Shown piece by piece: positions 16,739-25,682 of a DNA stretch of 64,000 nucleotides (positions within the stretch are counted from its first letter, which is position 1; every line of letters begins with the position of its first letter). This DNA comes from SMYC01 sp965262245 (GTDB lineage Bacteria; Acidobacteriota; Vicinamibacteria; Marinacidobacterales; SMYC01), in NCBI GenBank assembly GCA_965262245.1, contig OZ253507.1:9486001-9550000 (forward strand), given 5' to 3'. The notes beneath the pieces were generated by a model. That model was not told the origin of the DNA and did no database searches. It was given only the letters and a program-made list of their open reading frames with translations. The position numbers and the translations under genes were made by a program.

Positions 16739-19596
16739 AACGCGTGTCCCAAACTGATATGCCACCGTCCGAACGACTCTGTGCAAGCGGTCGTGACGTC
16801 CGGGCAAGTGACGGAGTAACGGGTCCGGCGGTCGAGCTTCATCCCGTAATCGACGCGCAGCGGACCGAGCGGCGTGTCGAAGCGAAAGCCGAACCCGACG
16901 TTGTAGCGCCAGTTCAGAAGCTCGAGGAGCTTTAGGCGTCGATAGACGGTGCCGTTGTCGGAGAAAACGACCCCGCGCAGATTACCGAAAATAGGAAAGC
17001 GCAGCTCGAGGTTGAGCAGCGTGAGCACGTTGCCGCCGATGGGCTCACCGTCGACGACGATCGTTTCGCCACCAATGTCTACCGGGATCTTCGCCTTTGG
17101 GCTCGCCTCGTCGAGCGCGAATCCGCGGAGCGTCGTCGCGCCGCCCACCCAGAAGCGCTCGGCGATGGGTAGGAGCGCATCGCGGTCTTCTCGGAACGTC
17201 TGTCCGATGCCGACGCGTAGGCCGAGCGCCAGGACCATGCTCTTCGGCAGCTTGAAATAGAAAAACTGTTGTGCGAGTCCCTTTAGATATGGCGCTTCGG
17301 TGCCTAGAATCCGAGCGGACCATTCGAGATCCAGAATCTGAAACTGGCCTCCCGAGGGATTGAGAGGATCGTCTCGTTGATCCGTCACCGAGGCGGCCGA
17401 GAGCGAGGCGACGCGCACGTTGCGGAAGCGACGGTCGATCTCGTCGATATCGACGAGAAGGTTGAACACTTTCGTGCGGTCGAAGCGATAGCGAAATAGC
17501 AGATTCTGATGTTCGCTGAGGCGTTTCGATATCTGGAGGCCGACACCGACGCGGTTGTAGTCGAAGCTCGTACGCTGCTCTTCTTCCGCATAGACGCTCA
17601 CGAATAGAGGCAGGTTTTGCACGAAGCTGTCGGGCTGGCGGTAGGTGGTGATGAAGCGGCTGCCGCGAAAGCTCGCTCGGGTGAAAACACTCACGGTACG
17701 GTTGCGTCCAAAGAGATTTCGGCGCGTGATCTCGAACTCCGCGCGCCCGAGCTGGCGCTCCTCGAAACCGAATCCATAGGCGAAGGTCGTGCGTGGGCCC
17801 TCTTCGAGGGAGATGAGAATATCGCTGCGATTGGTGATGGGATCGGCCGGAAGGATATCGATGTCCACGCTGCGAAAAAGCCCCGACGAGACGAGCTGCT
17901 GGCGCGTATCCAGAATGGAAACGGGCGACAACGGGCCTCCCGTCTCGAGCGCAACGAGCTGGCGCACCGAAGACTCCCTTGTGACTTCGAGGCCTGTGAC
18001 GATGACGCGGTCGATCCGGGTGCGCTTGCCTTCACGAACGCTGAACTCGACGCTAGCAGTGGTTCCTGTCTCGTTCCAAGTCGTCGATGACAGCACGTCG
18101 ACTTGGCGAAATCCCTCGTTGTAGTAATGCGTCACGATGCGGTCGCGGGCCTCGACGACGCCGGTAGCGTCGAACGGGCCGCCTGGCTCGAGTCCTGAAA
18201 CGCGAATCACTTCAGCGGGCTCGATCGCGGCAGCGCCCTCGACTCCATTAATATTGATATCGACAGCCTCGATCACCGCTCTGGGACCCGGGTCGACATG
18301 GGCGACGAGGGTGAGCCTGGACGGGGTCTCCGGTGCGGCGCGAAGCTCGCCTTCGACACGCACGCGGTGATAGCCGTTTCTTTCCATGTAGCTCCGAACG
18401 ACTTTGACGTCCTGCTCCCAGAGCTCCTCCTGAAAAGGTGCCGCGCGAAACCGGCGATTGGTCGGCGTGGCCAATAGGGGGCGGATCTCGGCTTCCAAGG
18501 CAGCATCGAGCCCCTCGAGCTCGATGGCGACGACGTTGTAGCGGGGCCCCGTGTCGACGACGAATCTCAAGTAGAGGTAGCGGTCTTCTGAAGCGCTCTC
18601 GCGTTCGGTCTCGACGCTCGCGTCGCGATAGCCTTTCTCCACGAGATGGTCTCGGAGGTTGACGCGGGATTCCTCGATGAGGTCTTCCGTAAATAGGGTC
18701 TCACCGTAGAGCGGCACGAGGCGCTCGATCGTTTTTTCGGAAAGGTCCCCCCCCATGACCTCGATGTGAACGCGGGGGCCGAGCTCGGCGGCGACGTGCA
18801 GGTCGACGAGGGCACCTTCGCCCGGCGTCGCGTCGACTTCGATTCGCGCGCGGTAAAAGCCGCGTTCGTGCCAGCCGTCGGCGATTTTCTCGACGCTCGC
18901 GTCGAGCTCCGTTTTGGAGTACATACTGCCTTCACCTATTTTGAGCTCGCGCCGAATATGCGCTTCCAGATGAGGGGCGACCCCGGAGATACCGAGGGCG
19001 GAAACGCGCGCCTGGCGCCCCGATTCGATGTGAAAGACCACGGTGGCCGTCGGGGACTCGAACGAAGCCTCCGGCTCGACTTCGGCCCACAAGAAGCCTT
19101 CTTCTCGAAGCAGCGAGCGAATGCGCTCGGCTGCCGTTCTCAGAAGCTCGACGTCGAGAGGATCTCCAGCGCGGATGCGACTCTCTTCGAGAAGAAGCGG
19201 CTCGAGCTGCTTTAGAAGCAGGCTCTCGCCGTCGATGCCCGTGACTTCTACTCCGGTTACCTCGACGCGAGGATATAGATGAAAGATAACGTCGACTTCC
19301 TGGCCGTTGTCGACACGATCGGCTTCGACCTTGATGTCGCTGAACTTGTCGAGCGCGAAGAGCTGGCGGATGGAGCGGCGTATCGCCTCGGGGCTATAGA
19401 TGTCGCCGGGCGCGATGTCGATGAGCTCGCGCGTCGCCTCGGGGAGCTCCGTGTTCCGAAGCGCCAAACGAACGTCGCGCACGCGCATACCGCGATAGCT
19501 CTCGCTCGCTCGTTCGCGAGCTGTTTGGGCGGAAAGGCTCGTGGCCCAAAGGCTTGCCCACAGGACAGCAATACTGCAAGCGATGAGCCGGACCAT
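16735..19596 (-). CDS. Omp85 (BamA/TamA) protein with seven POTRA domains
   Basis: A 953-residue outer-membrane assembly protein. It has a signal peptide (IACSIAVLWASLWATSLSAQ) and then seven POTRA-like repeats by eye, each with a strand, two helices ending in G(F/Y), and paired strands, at about 37-105, 108-190, 192-270, 272-350, 352-440, 442-530 and 532-610. The barrel (from about FAYGFGFEERQ) includes the Omp85 signature region FWVGGATTLRGF and ends LGHAF with the C-terminal Phe. E. coli BamA has five POTRAs and TamA three. Because tamB lies directly upstream and overlaps it, this may act as TamA, as BamA, or as both. Start ATG 19596. Confidence 0.9.
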   Translation of the reverse strand: MVRLIACSIAVLWASLWATSLSAQTARERASESYRGMRVRDVRLALRNTELPEATRELIDIAPGDIYSPEAIRRSIRQLFALDKFSDIKVEADRVDNGQEVDVIFHLYPRVEVTGVEVTGIDGESLLLKQLEPLLLEESRIRAGDPLDVELLRTAAERIRSLLREEGFLWAEVEPEASFESPTATVVFHIESGRQARVSALGISGVAPHLEAHIRRELKIGEGSMYSKTELDASVEKIADGWHERGFYRARIEVDATPGEGALVDLHVAAELGPRVHIEVMGGDLSEKTIERLVPLYGETLFTEDLIEESRVNLRDHLVEKGYRDASVETERESASEDRYLYLRFVVDTGPRYNVVAIELEGLDAALEAEIRPLLATPTNRRFRAAPFQEELWEQDVKVVRSYMERNGYHRVRVEGELRAAPETPSRLTLVAHVDPGPRAVIEAVDININGVEGAAAIEPAEVIRVSGLEPGGPFDATGVVEARDRIVTHYYNEGFRQVDVLSSTTWNETGTTASVEFSVREGKRTRIDRVIVTGLEVTRESSVRQLVALETGGPLSPVSILDTRQQLVSSGLFRSVDIDILPADPITNRSDILISLEEGPRTTFAYGFGFEERQLGRAEFEITRRNLFGRNRTVSVFTRASFRGSRFITTYRQPDSFVQNLPLFVSVYAEEEQRTSFDYNRVGVGLQISKRLSEHQNLLFRYRFDRTKVFNLLVDIDEIDRRFRNVRVASLSAASVTDQRDDPLNPSGGQFQILDLEWSARILGTEAPYLKGLAQQFFYFKLPKSMVLALGLRVGIGQTFREDRDALLPIAERFWVGGATTLRGFALDEASPKAKIPVDIGGETIVVDGEPIGGNVLTLLNLELRFPIFGNLRGVVFSDNGTVYRRLKLLELLNWRYNVGFGFRFDTPLGPLRVDYGMKLDRRTRYSVTCPDVTTACTESFGRWHISLGHAF

Positions 19597-22500
19597 CAGA
19601 AACTCTTGCGAAACTTGACGTCGATACCGATGTCACCGTCTTCGTCCCGAGAGAGAATCCAAGACATGCTGCCCTCGGGCGTGTACTCGATGACGATGAT
19701 CGCTTCTTGCGTCGAGTTGAGGTTCGTCGAGTAGTTGATGCTCAGATCGCGCGTAATCTGTTTTCCGAGGTTGATGCGCGCTGTGGGGTTGGCGAAGCGG
19801 CCCACGAGAAACGGATTGATGCTGAATCGATCGAGACCGAAGAGTCGCTCGGCGCGCCGGCCGACTTCCGTGGTGAGGCGCTCGGTGAGCAGCGACGCCA
19901 CACCGACGCCGGCGAGCTCCTCTTCCTCGGTGCCGATGAGGATGTCGCGCTCGCTCGCGCCCGAAAGAAGCCGCAGGATGTCCACGGTGCGAAGCGGCGG
20001 GTCGGAGCTGAGATCGGGGTAGAAGCGATCGGGGGTTCCCGTAAGCCGCAACTGGACACGGTAGCTACGAACGCGTGTTTCCGCCGTCAGCTCGATGAAA
20101 GGCACGACCTTCGTCGGGTCGACGAAATCCACTTTTCCCGAAGTGATGTCGTAGCGCTGACCCAGCAAGAAAACTTCTCCTCGCTGTGCTTCCATGCTTC
20201 CGAGCAGAACGGGCTCGGCCAAAGTCCCTCGAAGCTTGAGCTCGGCGCTCGCATCGATCTCGGCTATGGAGTTTCTGAGCCGAAGGCTTTCGGGAGCCTC
20301 GATAGTGATGTCGAAGCGCAGATTCTCGAGAAGCTCAGCGCCTTCGAGCTCCTCGAATAGTGCAAGCTCTTCGCTATCCGAGAGAATGCCGGACACGAGG
20401 TCGTATTCGCGCGACCAAACGGCGTCGCGGAGGGTGACGTGGCCGCTCAAGACTTGTTCGCCGCGGCTGCCGATGAGGGTGAGCTCCGCATCGAGGGTTG
20501 CCACGAGGCCTTCGGGATAGCGGAGCCGCATTCCCGTGCCGCGCGCTCGAAGGTCGAGCGAGCCCGGTCTCAAATCTTCCAGCGAGATAGCGCCTGCGAT
20601 GGTGATCGGTCCCGATCCGAAAACACCGGTAAGCTCGGGGATGCGGATCGTTCGATTGTCGAAGACGAGTCGGCCGCGCAGATCGCCAATGGTTTGGCGA
20701 AAGCCCTCGACCCTCAATGAGCTTCCGGCAAGGTCCGCATGGCCGCTCAGAGACGGTCGGTCCCAGCTGCCCGTAATCCGCGCCGAGAGATCGACGTCTC
20801 CCGTCGCGGCCATGCCGGGGTAAAAGGACCCTAATAGGCCGAGAGTCGTAGCGCCTTCCGCACGCAAATCGAGAGTCTTCGCGCGGAAGTTCACCGTGCC
20901 ACCCACGGCGACACGGCTCGTATCCTCTGCGAGCGAGAGCGTTGGGACACGGAGAACACCATCCGCCAAGTACACCTCGATAGGTGCAAGAGAGTCGAGG
21001 CGGAAGCTCTCGCTCTCGACGGTCACGTTCGCGAGCGTGGCATCCAGGCTCGCGATCTCGGGCCGCTTCAAATCGACGGCGAAGCTCGATTGGCCGCTTG
21101 CGCGAATCCGTACCGGCTGCGGAAGCCATTCAGACATGCGGTCGAGCCACGGGCCGACATCGAGGTCTTGGAAGCGGACGGTACCTGAAGTAGGGAAGTC
21201 GCCCTCGAGCCGGCTCGTCACCTTGAGCGCGTGGCGTTCGTCGAGCTCGATGGAAAGCGTGAGCTCCGTACCGCCGAGGCGTCCCGCGATAGAGGCCTGG
21301 CCGAGCGAGATCCCGTCGAGCAATAGCCCGCGTGCGTGCCCGCGCAGGTCGACGACAGGAACATCCATGCGCCCGGCGATCGTGGCTTCGATCTCGAGCC
21401 GGCCGTCGAGGTCCCGTTCGAGAACGGTGTGTCCCGTGAGAGCAAAGCTGTCGGTGGAAAGCGTTCCTTCGATAACGCCTGTCTCCAGGTCCATCGTGAG
21501 ATGGCCGCCGAAGCTCGATTGCCGTTGCACGAGCTCGGCGTCCTCGAGCTTTATCGTCGTCCCGTCGAAAACGGCGCTCGCCGTGGCGCGGTCGAAGGTC
21601 TCGCCGAAAAAAACGGGCTCGATAATCGTCAAGCTCGCGGTACCGGCGAGCTCACCGCCGATACGGGCAACGTCGAGATTGCCCGATGCAAGACCCTCGG
21701 CGGATGCCGACCAGTCGAGAAGTGTCGTGAGATCCGAAGCGGGCCAGTCCGAGAAGCGAAGGCTGACGTCGAAATCACGCGCGTCGAAAGGACCTTCGAG
21801 CGTTAGCTCTCCCGCCCCTGCGACGACGCCTCCACTCTTGTTCGCGACGAGGTCTTCGAATCGCAGCACCTCGCGCGACAGCACGCCACGGCTCCGCACG
21901 TCTCGGATGAGCAGGCGATCGAACTGCAGTACTTCGGCGGCGACGTCACCATCGAAAGTGAAATGAGGGATGCGTTCGCTGAGACGGCCGCGGGCGAAGC
22001 CTGTGCCGGATATCCCCCAAGGCTCGGGGTCGGCCTCATCGTCGGGCTGAAGTAGTCGCCGAACGTCACGCGCGAGCTCGTCCGTGCGTGCAAGATCGTC
22101 GGAGCGAATATCGACAAACAGCTCGGCGGAGCCGACTCGCGGGTAGAGACCCGAGAAGGTGCCCGACACCGCGTCGCTGTCGATGCGGGCAGACTCGATC
22201 TCGATATCGCCGTCTTGCACACGCCCCGAAAGCTCGAACGCCATGGCCTCCTCGACGCTCGGCGAAGTTTCCTTCAGGTCCTTCAGGCCCTTCAGCTCGA
22301 ACGTGCCGTCCGCCCGGCGCGGCTCGGCGGCGGGGAGGTTCAGGCTAATGCGGCCGGACACCAACGAGTCGACAGGGCTTGGCCGTCCGCGCATGCCGGC
22401 CACGACTTCTGCCAGGGTGGCGCCGTCGATGGCGATCTCAAGGGAAGCTGGGTGATCGACGAGAGGCAAGGCTTGGTGCAGCTCGACGCGGCCTCGTCCC

Positions 22501-23498
22501 GAGGCGATGATGCCTTCGGCGCCGCTGAGCTGTAAGAGCTGTCGGTCCCAGAAAATCTCGCCGCTCCAATCGGAGGCGGCAACTCCGAGCAACCGTCCGC
22601 GCGCCCAGCGAACGGACCCTTCGAGTAGCTGGTTCTCGGGTGAGAGGTCCAAAGTTCCGTTGAGCGCCATCATTCCCGTGATCGCTTGGGGGTTCGACGA
22701 GACCCCAAAGATCGAGGCCATGCTGCGTTCGACGGGACCTTCAGCCGAAACTTCGAAGCGGCCACGCACGCCGCCACCGAGTCCCAATTTGCCCTTCGCG
22801 CGTAGCTCTCCTAGCTCGGAGAGCGCACGTGCTTCGTGGAGCAAGAGCTCGCCCGCCGCGATCTCGAATGCGGCGGACACGCTGCCCCGCATCTCGGGAT
22901 GATCTTTGATAACGAGGCCGCCGTCTTCGTAATTCAGTCGTCCCGCGTAGCTACCCGAGCTCGTGCGCTCGATAGAGATGCCCAAGTTCGACGCTTCGAA
23001 CCGCCACGGGAGCGTCTCGTCCGCGATCAAGATAGACGCGTCTTCGAGCGCCACCCGTTCCGCCGAGATGGACACACCCGAGTCCCCCCCAGTGGTGCGC
23101 GCCAAAGAAACACCCTCCCCGGAGACTTCCGGCAGGCGGAGCGTCAGCCTTTGCACGAGGAGCTCGGTCCAATGGAGCCGAAAACGCAGGATCTCGGACA
23201 AGCGCAGCTTGCCCCAAACGCGGTCCACCGTCAGCAGAGGGTCTTCGTCCGGTCCTGCGACGGAAATGTCCCTCAGCTCGAAGGCGTAGCGAGCCCAATT
23301 TAGGTTAATCGACCCAATTGAAACAGAAGAGCCCGCAACGGCTGAAAGCTCTGCCTCCAGTTTTTGGCGCAGCGTCTCCGAGTGGTCGAAGAAAATGAGA
23401 TACGTGGCGAAAATCAACAGCAGAACCGCGGCCACGGAGGCGAAGGCCGCAATGCACCAGCCGATAAACCGGACGAAACGTCGCCGACGGCTGATCAT
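19596..23498 (-). CDS. TamB/DUF490 translocation and assembly protein
   Basis: 1300 residues. An N-terminal membrane anchor (FASVAAVLLLIFATYLIFF, residues about 16-34) is followed by a very long beta-rich periplasmic region typical of the bridge-like AsmA/TamB group. It ends in a DUF490 domain with PFIELTAETRVRSYRVQL, PPLRTVDILRLLSGA and a final DIGIDVKFRKSF. TamB links the inner membrane to the outer-membrane Omp85 partner and is thought to move phospholipids and assist barrel proteins. Its last base overlaps the start of that partner gene, a firm sign of a functional pair. Length is close to E. coli TamB (1259). Confidence 0.9.
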   Translation of the reverse strand: MISRRRRFVRFIGWCIAAFASVAAVLLLIFATYLIFFDHSETLRQKLEAELSAVAGSSVSIGSINLNWARYAFELRDISVAGPDEDPLLTVDRVWGKLRLSEILRFRLHWTELLVQRLTLRLPEVSGEGVSLARTTGGDSGVSISAERVALEDASILIADETLPWRFEASNLGISIERTSSGSYAGRLNYEDGGLVIKDHPEMRGSVSAAFEIAAGELLLHEARALSELGELRAKGKLGLGGGVRGRFEVSAEGPVERSMASIFGVSSNPQAITGMMALNGTLDLSPENQLLEGSVRWARGRLLGVAASDWSGEIFWDRQLLQLSGAEGIIASGRGRVELHQALPLVDHPASLEIAIDGATLAEVVAGMRGRPSPVDSLVSGRISLNLPAAEPRRADGTFELKGLKDLKETSPSVEEAMAFELSGRVQDGDIEIESARIDSDAVSGTFSGLYPRVGSAELFVDIRSDDLARTDELARDVRRLLQPDDEADPEPWGISGTGFARGRLSERIPHFTFDGDVAAEVLQFDRLLIRDVRSRGVLSREVLRFEDLVANKSGGVVAGAGELTLEGPFDARDFDVSLRFSDWPASDLTTLLDWSASAEGLASGNLDVARIGGELAGTASLTIIEPVFFGETFDRATASAVFDGTTIKLEDAELVQRQSSFGGHLTMDLETGVIEGTLSTDSFALTGHTVLERDLDGRLEIEATIAGRMDVPVVDLRGHARGLLLDGISLGQASIAGRLGGTELTLSIELDERHALKVTSRLEGDFPTSGTVRFQDLDVGPWLDRMSEWLPQPVRIRASGQSSFAVDLKRPEIASLDATLANVTVESESFRLDSLAPIEVYLADGVLRVPTLSLAEDTSRVAVGGTVNFRAKTLDLRAEGATTLGLLGSFYPGMAATGDVDLSARITGSWDRPSLSGHADLAGSSLRVEGFRQTIGDLRGRLVFDNRTIRIPELTGVFGSGPITIAGAISLEDLRPGSLDLRARGTGMRLRYPEGLVATLDAELTLIGSRGEQVLSGHVTLRDAVWSREYDLVSGILSDSEELALFEELEGAELLENLRFDITIEAPESLRLRNSIAEIDASAELKLRGTLAEPVLLGSMEAQRGEVFLLGQRYDITSGKVDFVDPTKVVPFIELTAETRVRSYRVQLRLTGTPDRFYPDLSSDPPLRTVDILRLLSGASERDILIGTEEEELAGVGVASLLTERLTTEVGRRAERLFGLDRFSINPFLVGRFANPTARINLGKQITRDLSINYSTNLNSTQEAIIVIEYTPEGSMSWILSRDEDGDIGIDVKFRKSF

Positions 23499-23516
23499 TA
23501 TTTTTGGTTGATATAC

Positions 23517-24020
23517 CTAATTCCGTTTTACGATGAATAATATTTCGCGCGTCTGAATCGCTTGCCCTTCTTTCACGGCGAGCTCCGTGAGCACACCGTC
23601 TTTGGGACTTCGTATCTCGTTCTGCATTTTCATGGCTTCGAACAGCAAAACGGCCTGACCCGCCGTCACCGTCTCACCTGCGGACGCGAGAAGCTTGACG
23701 ACTCTGCCGGGCATGGGCGCTTTGACTTCGCTGCGCCCAGAAGTGGGCCCCGCGGCGTCTTCTTGGCGCTCAGCGCCGCTACCGAAGCGAAATCGCTCTC
23801 CTAGAACTTCGACGAGGATCTCCCCGTTCTCTCGTTCGACATGGGCCTCATAGGACTTTCCGTCGATGAGAACGGACCAGGCGGAGCCCCCGTTTCGAAC
23901 CACGGTCGCAGCAAATGGCGGTGAGCTCGACGCGACGCTGTAGCCCGCGTCTTCTCTCGTGAGCTCGACGACAAAACCTTCTCCGTCCGGCAATGTGTGA
24001 AACTTCTTTTCGCGCGACAT
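23517..24020 (-). CDS. Biotin carboxyl carrier protein of acyl-CoA carboxylase
   Basis: 167 residues. The C-terminal biotinyl domain has the lipoyl/biotin motif FEAMKMQNE (the Lys is biotinylated), preceded by KAPMPGRVVKLLASAGE and followed by KDGVLTELAVKEGQ. The N-terminal half (about 1-90) is the linking domain seen in separate carrier subunits of propionyl-CoA or acetyl-CoA carboxylases. It lies just downstream of biotin carboxylase, and only a 9-bp repeat array separates them. The ribosome site is poor: GAGG from the last repeat touches the ATG directly. Confidence 0.88.
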   Translation of the reverse strand: MSREKKFHTLPDGEGFVVELTREDAGYSVASSSPPFAATVVRNGGSAWSVLIDGKSYEAHVERENGEILVEVLGERFRFGSGAERQEDAAGPTSGRSEVKAPMPGRVVKLLASAGETVTAGQAVLLFEAMKMQNEIRSPKDGVLTELAVKEGQAIQTREILFIVKRN

Positions 24021-24021
24021 C

Positions 24022-24129
24022 CTCTACAGGCTCTACAGGCTCTACAGGCTCTACAGGCTCTACAGGCTCTACAGGCTCTACAGGCTCTACATCCTCTACA
24101 GGCTCTACAGGCTCTACAGGCCTCTACAG
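24022..24129. repeat. 9-bp tandem repeat array (about 12 units)
   Basis: The unit CTCTACAGG repeats from 24022 with strict 9-bp spacing (24022, 24031 ... 24112); one unit ends ACAT instead of ACAG, and the last unit (24122) is offset by one base. It fills the gap between the biotin carboxylase stop and the carrier ATG. On the transcribed minus strand each unit carries TAG, so it cannot be coding in one frame. A 9-bp microsatellite of this purity is prone to length change and may tune carrier translation. Confidence 0.9.
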
Positions 24130-25629
24130 CCTATTCCCGACTTGCTCGCGCAAGCCCATTTGCTTCCAAGCCGAGGCTTTGGCTTTCAGAGCTCGCTTCG
24201 TCGTGCGGCGAGACCCATCCTCCGCTGCCGCGGCGGCGAGCGCGGCAGCGAAAAGCTCCGTGCGCCTTTCCGAAGGCCGAGCAGCGATTTCGCTCATCCA
24301 ATGGCGGTCCACGAAAGACACGTCGACGTTGCCCGCGATGAATCGCTCGTCCGCAAGCATACGCTCGAAAAACGGCAGGCTCGTGGCAATACCGTCCACG
24401 CGATATTCCCGAACCGCTCGCCGTGCCCTGCTGAGACAATGCATCCGGTCGTCCCCTGCTACCACCAGTTTAGCAATGAGTGGGTCGTAGTGTGGAGTCA
24501 CTTCGAATCCGGCATAGACCCCGCTGTCGTTGCGGACCCCCGGTCCCTCGGCGGCGCGAAGAAAACGGATCCGGCCCGCGGATGGGACGAAGTTCTGAAA
24601 CGGGTCCTCTGCGGTGACGCGAAACTCCATCGCCCACCCGCGCGCGACGACATCGGACTGCTCGAGCGGCAGTTTTTCGCCGTACGCGATCTGTAGCTGA
24701 AGGCGAACGAGATCCCATCCGGTGACGATCTCGGTTACGGGGTGCTCGACTTGAAGGCGGGCATTCATCTCTAGAAAATAGAAGTTGCGATCAGAGTCGA
24801 CGAGAAACTCGACCGTTCCCGCATTGACGTAGCCCGCCTCGCGCGCGAGGGCCACGGCAGCTTCCCCCATGCGACGGCGAAGTGCATCATCTACAAACGG
24901 CGAGGGAGCTTCCTCGATGAGCTTTTGATGCCGCCTTTGCACCGAGCATTCGCGCTCGAGTAGGTGCACGACGTTGCCGTATTGGTCCGCAACAACTTGA
25001 AACTCGATGTGGCGCGGCCGGTCGATAAACTTCTCGAGAAACACTGCCGGGTTCGAAAAGCTCGATCGCGCCTCCGAGCTCGCTTGCTCGAAAGCCGAAG
25101 ACAGCTCCTCGAGCGCGCTCACGTGGCGCATGCCTTTGCCACCACCCCCGGCGGTGGCTTTCACGAGGAGCGGGAATCCGACCTCGGGCGCCTTTTGGAG
25201 CGCGTCCTTGACGGAGCTCAGCGCTCCCGTGCCCGGCACCGTGGGTACTCCCGCGCGCTCGGCGACGGCGCGTGCCTGCACCTTGTCACCCATGAGGTGC
25301 ACGGCTTCGGCGGGCGGTCCGATGAAGACGAAGCCGCCGTCCGTGCACGCTCGCGCAAAGTCTGCGTTCTCCGCGAGAAAGCCGTAGCCGGGATGAACGG
25401 CTTCGGCGCCGGCGCGCTCGGCCGCTTCGAGAATTTTGTCGACCCGGAGATAGCTTTCCGAAGACGGCGCCGGTCCGAGGCGATAGGCTTCGTCCGCCAG
25501 ACGGACGTGAAGGCTGTCGCGATCCGCATCCGAGTAGACGGCGACCGAGGCGACGGCGAGCTCGCGCAAGCCCCGCTCGATACGAACGGCAATTTCACCG
25601 CGATTGGCAATCAGAACTTTTTTGAACAT
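24124..25629 (-). CDS. Biotin carboxylase subunit (acyl-CoA carboxylase)
   Basis: 501 residues. It begins MFKKVLIANRGEIAVRI and contains the full ATP-grasp carboxylase: HPGYGFLAEN, the glycine-rich ATP loop KATAGGGGKGMR, HIEFQVVAD, RECSVQRRHQKLIEEAPS, EMNARLQVEHPVTE and HYDPLIAKL. It carboxylates the biotin of the carrier encoded downstream, using ATP and bicarbonate. The ATG at 25629 is chosen because the family starts exactly at this sequence; a longer open frame upstream is non-homologous. With the carboxyltransferase upstream it forms a three-subunit propionyl/acetyl-CoA carboxylase. Confidence 0.93.
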   Translation of the reverse strand: MFKKVLIANRGEIAVRIERGLRELAVASVAVYSDADRDSLHVRLADEAYRLGPAPSSESYLRVDKILEAAERAGAEAVHPGYGFLAENADFARACTDGGFVFIGPPAEAVHLMGDKVQARAVAERAGVPTVPGTGALSSVKDALQKAPEVGFPLLVKATAGGGGKGMRHVSALEELSSAFEQASSEARSSFSNPAVFLEKFIDRPRHIEFQVVADQYGNVVHLLERECSVQRRHQKLIEEAPSPFVDDALRRRMGEAAVALAREAGYVNAGTVEFLVDSDRNFYFLEMNARLQVEHPVTEIVTGWDLVRLQLQIAYGEKLPLEQSDVVARGWAMEFRVTAEDPFQNFVPSAGRIRFLRAAEGPGVRNDSGVYAGFEVTPHYDPLIAKLVVAGDDRMHCLSRARRAVREYRVDGIATSLPFFERMLADERFIAGNVDVSFVDRHWMSEIAARPSERRTELFAAALAAAAAEDGSRRTTKRALKAKASAWKQMGLREQVGNRL

Positions 25630-25682
25630 AGGCTTTTTGACTCGGTCGCTGTGACCAGCCCTAGGCTCCCTTGACTGGACAC

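Noticed and set aside
20896..21966. 356-residue plus-strand Ser/Arg-rich frame
   Set aside because: Antisense shadow of tamB with the composition expected from high-GC third positions.
24022..24129. Possible CRISPR array
   Set aside because: The unit is 9 bp with no spacers; it is a simple tandem repeat.
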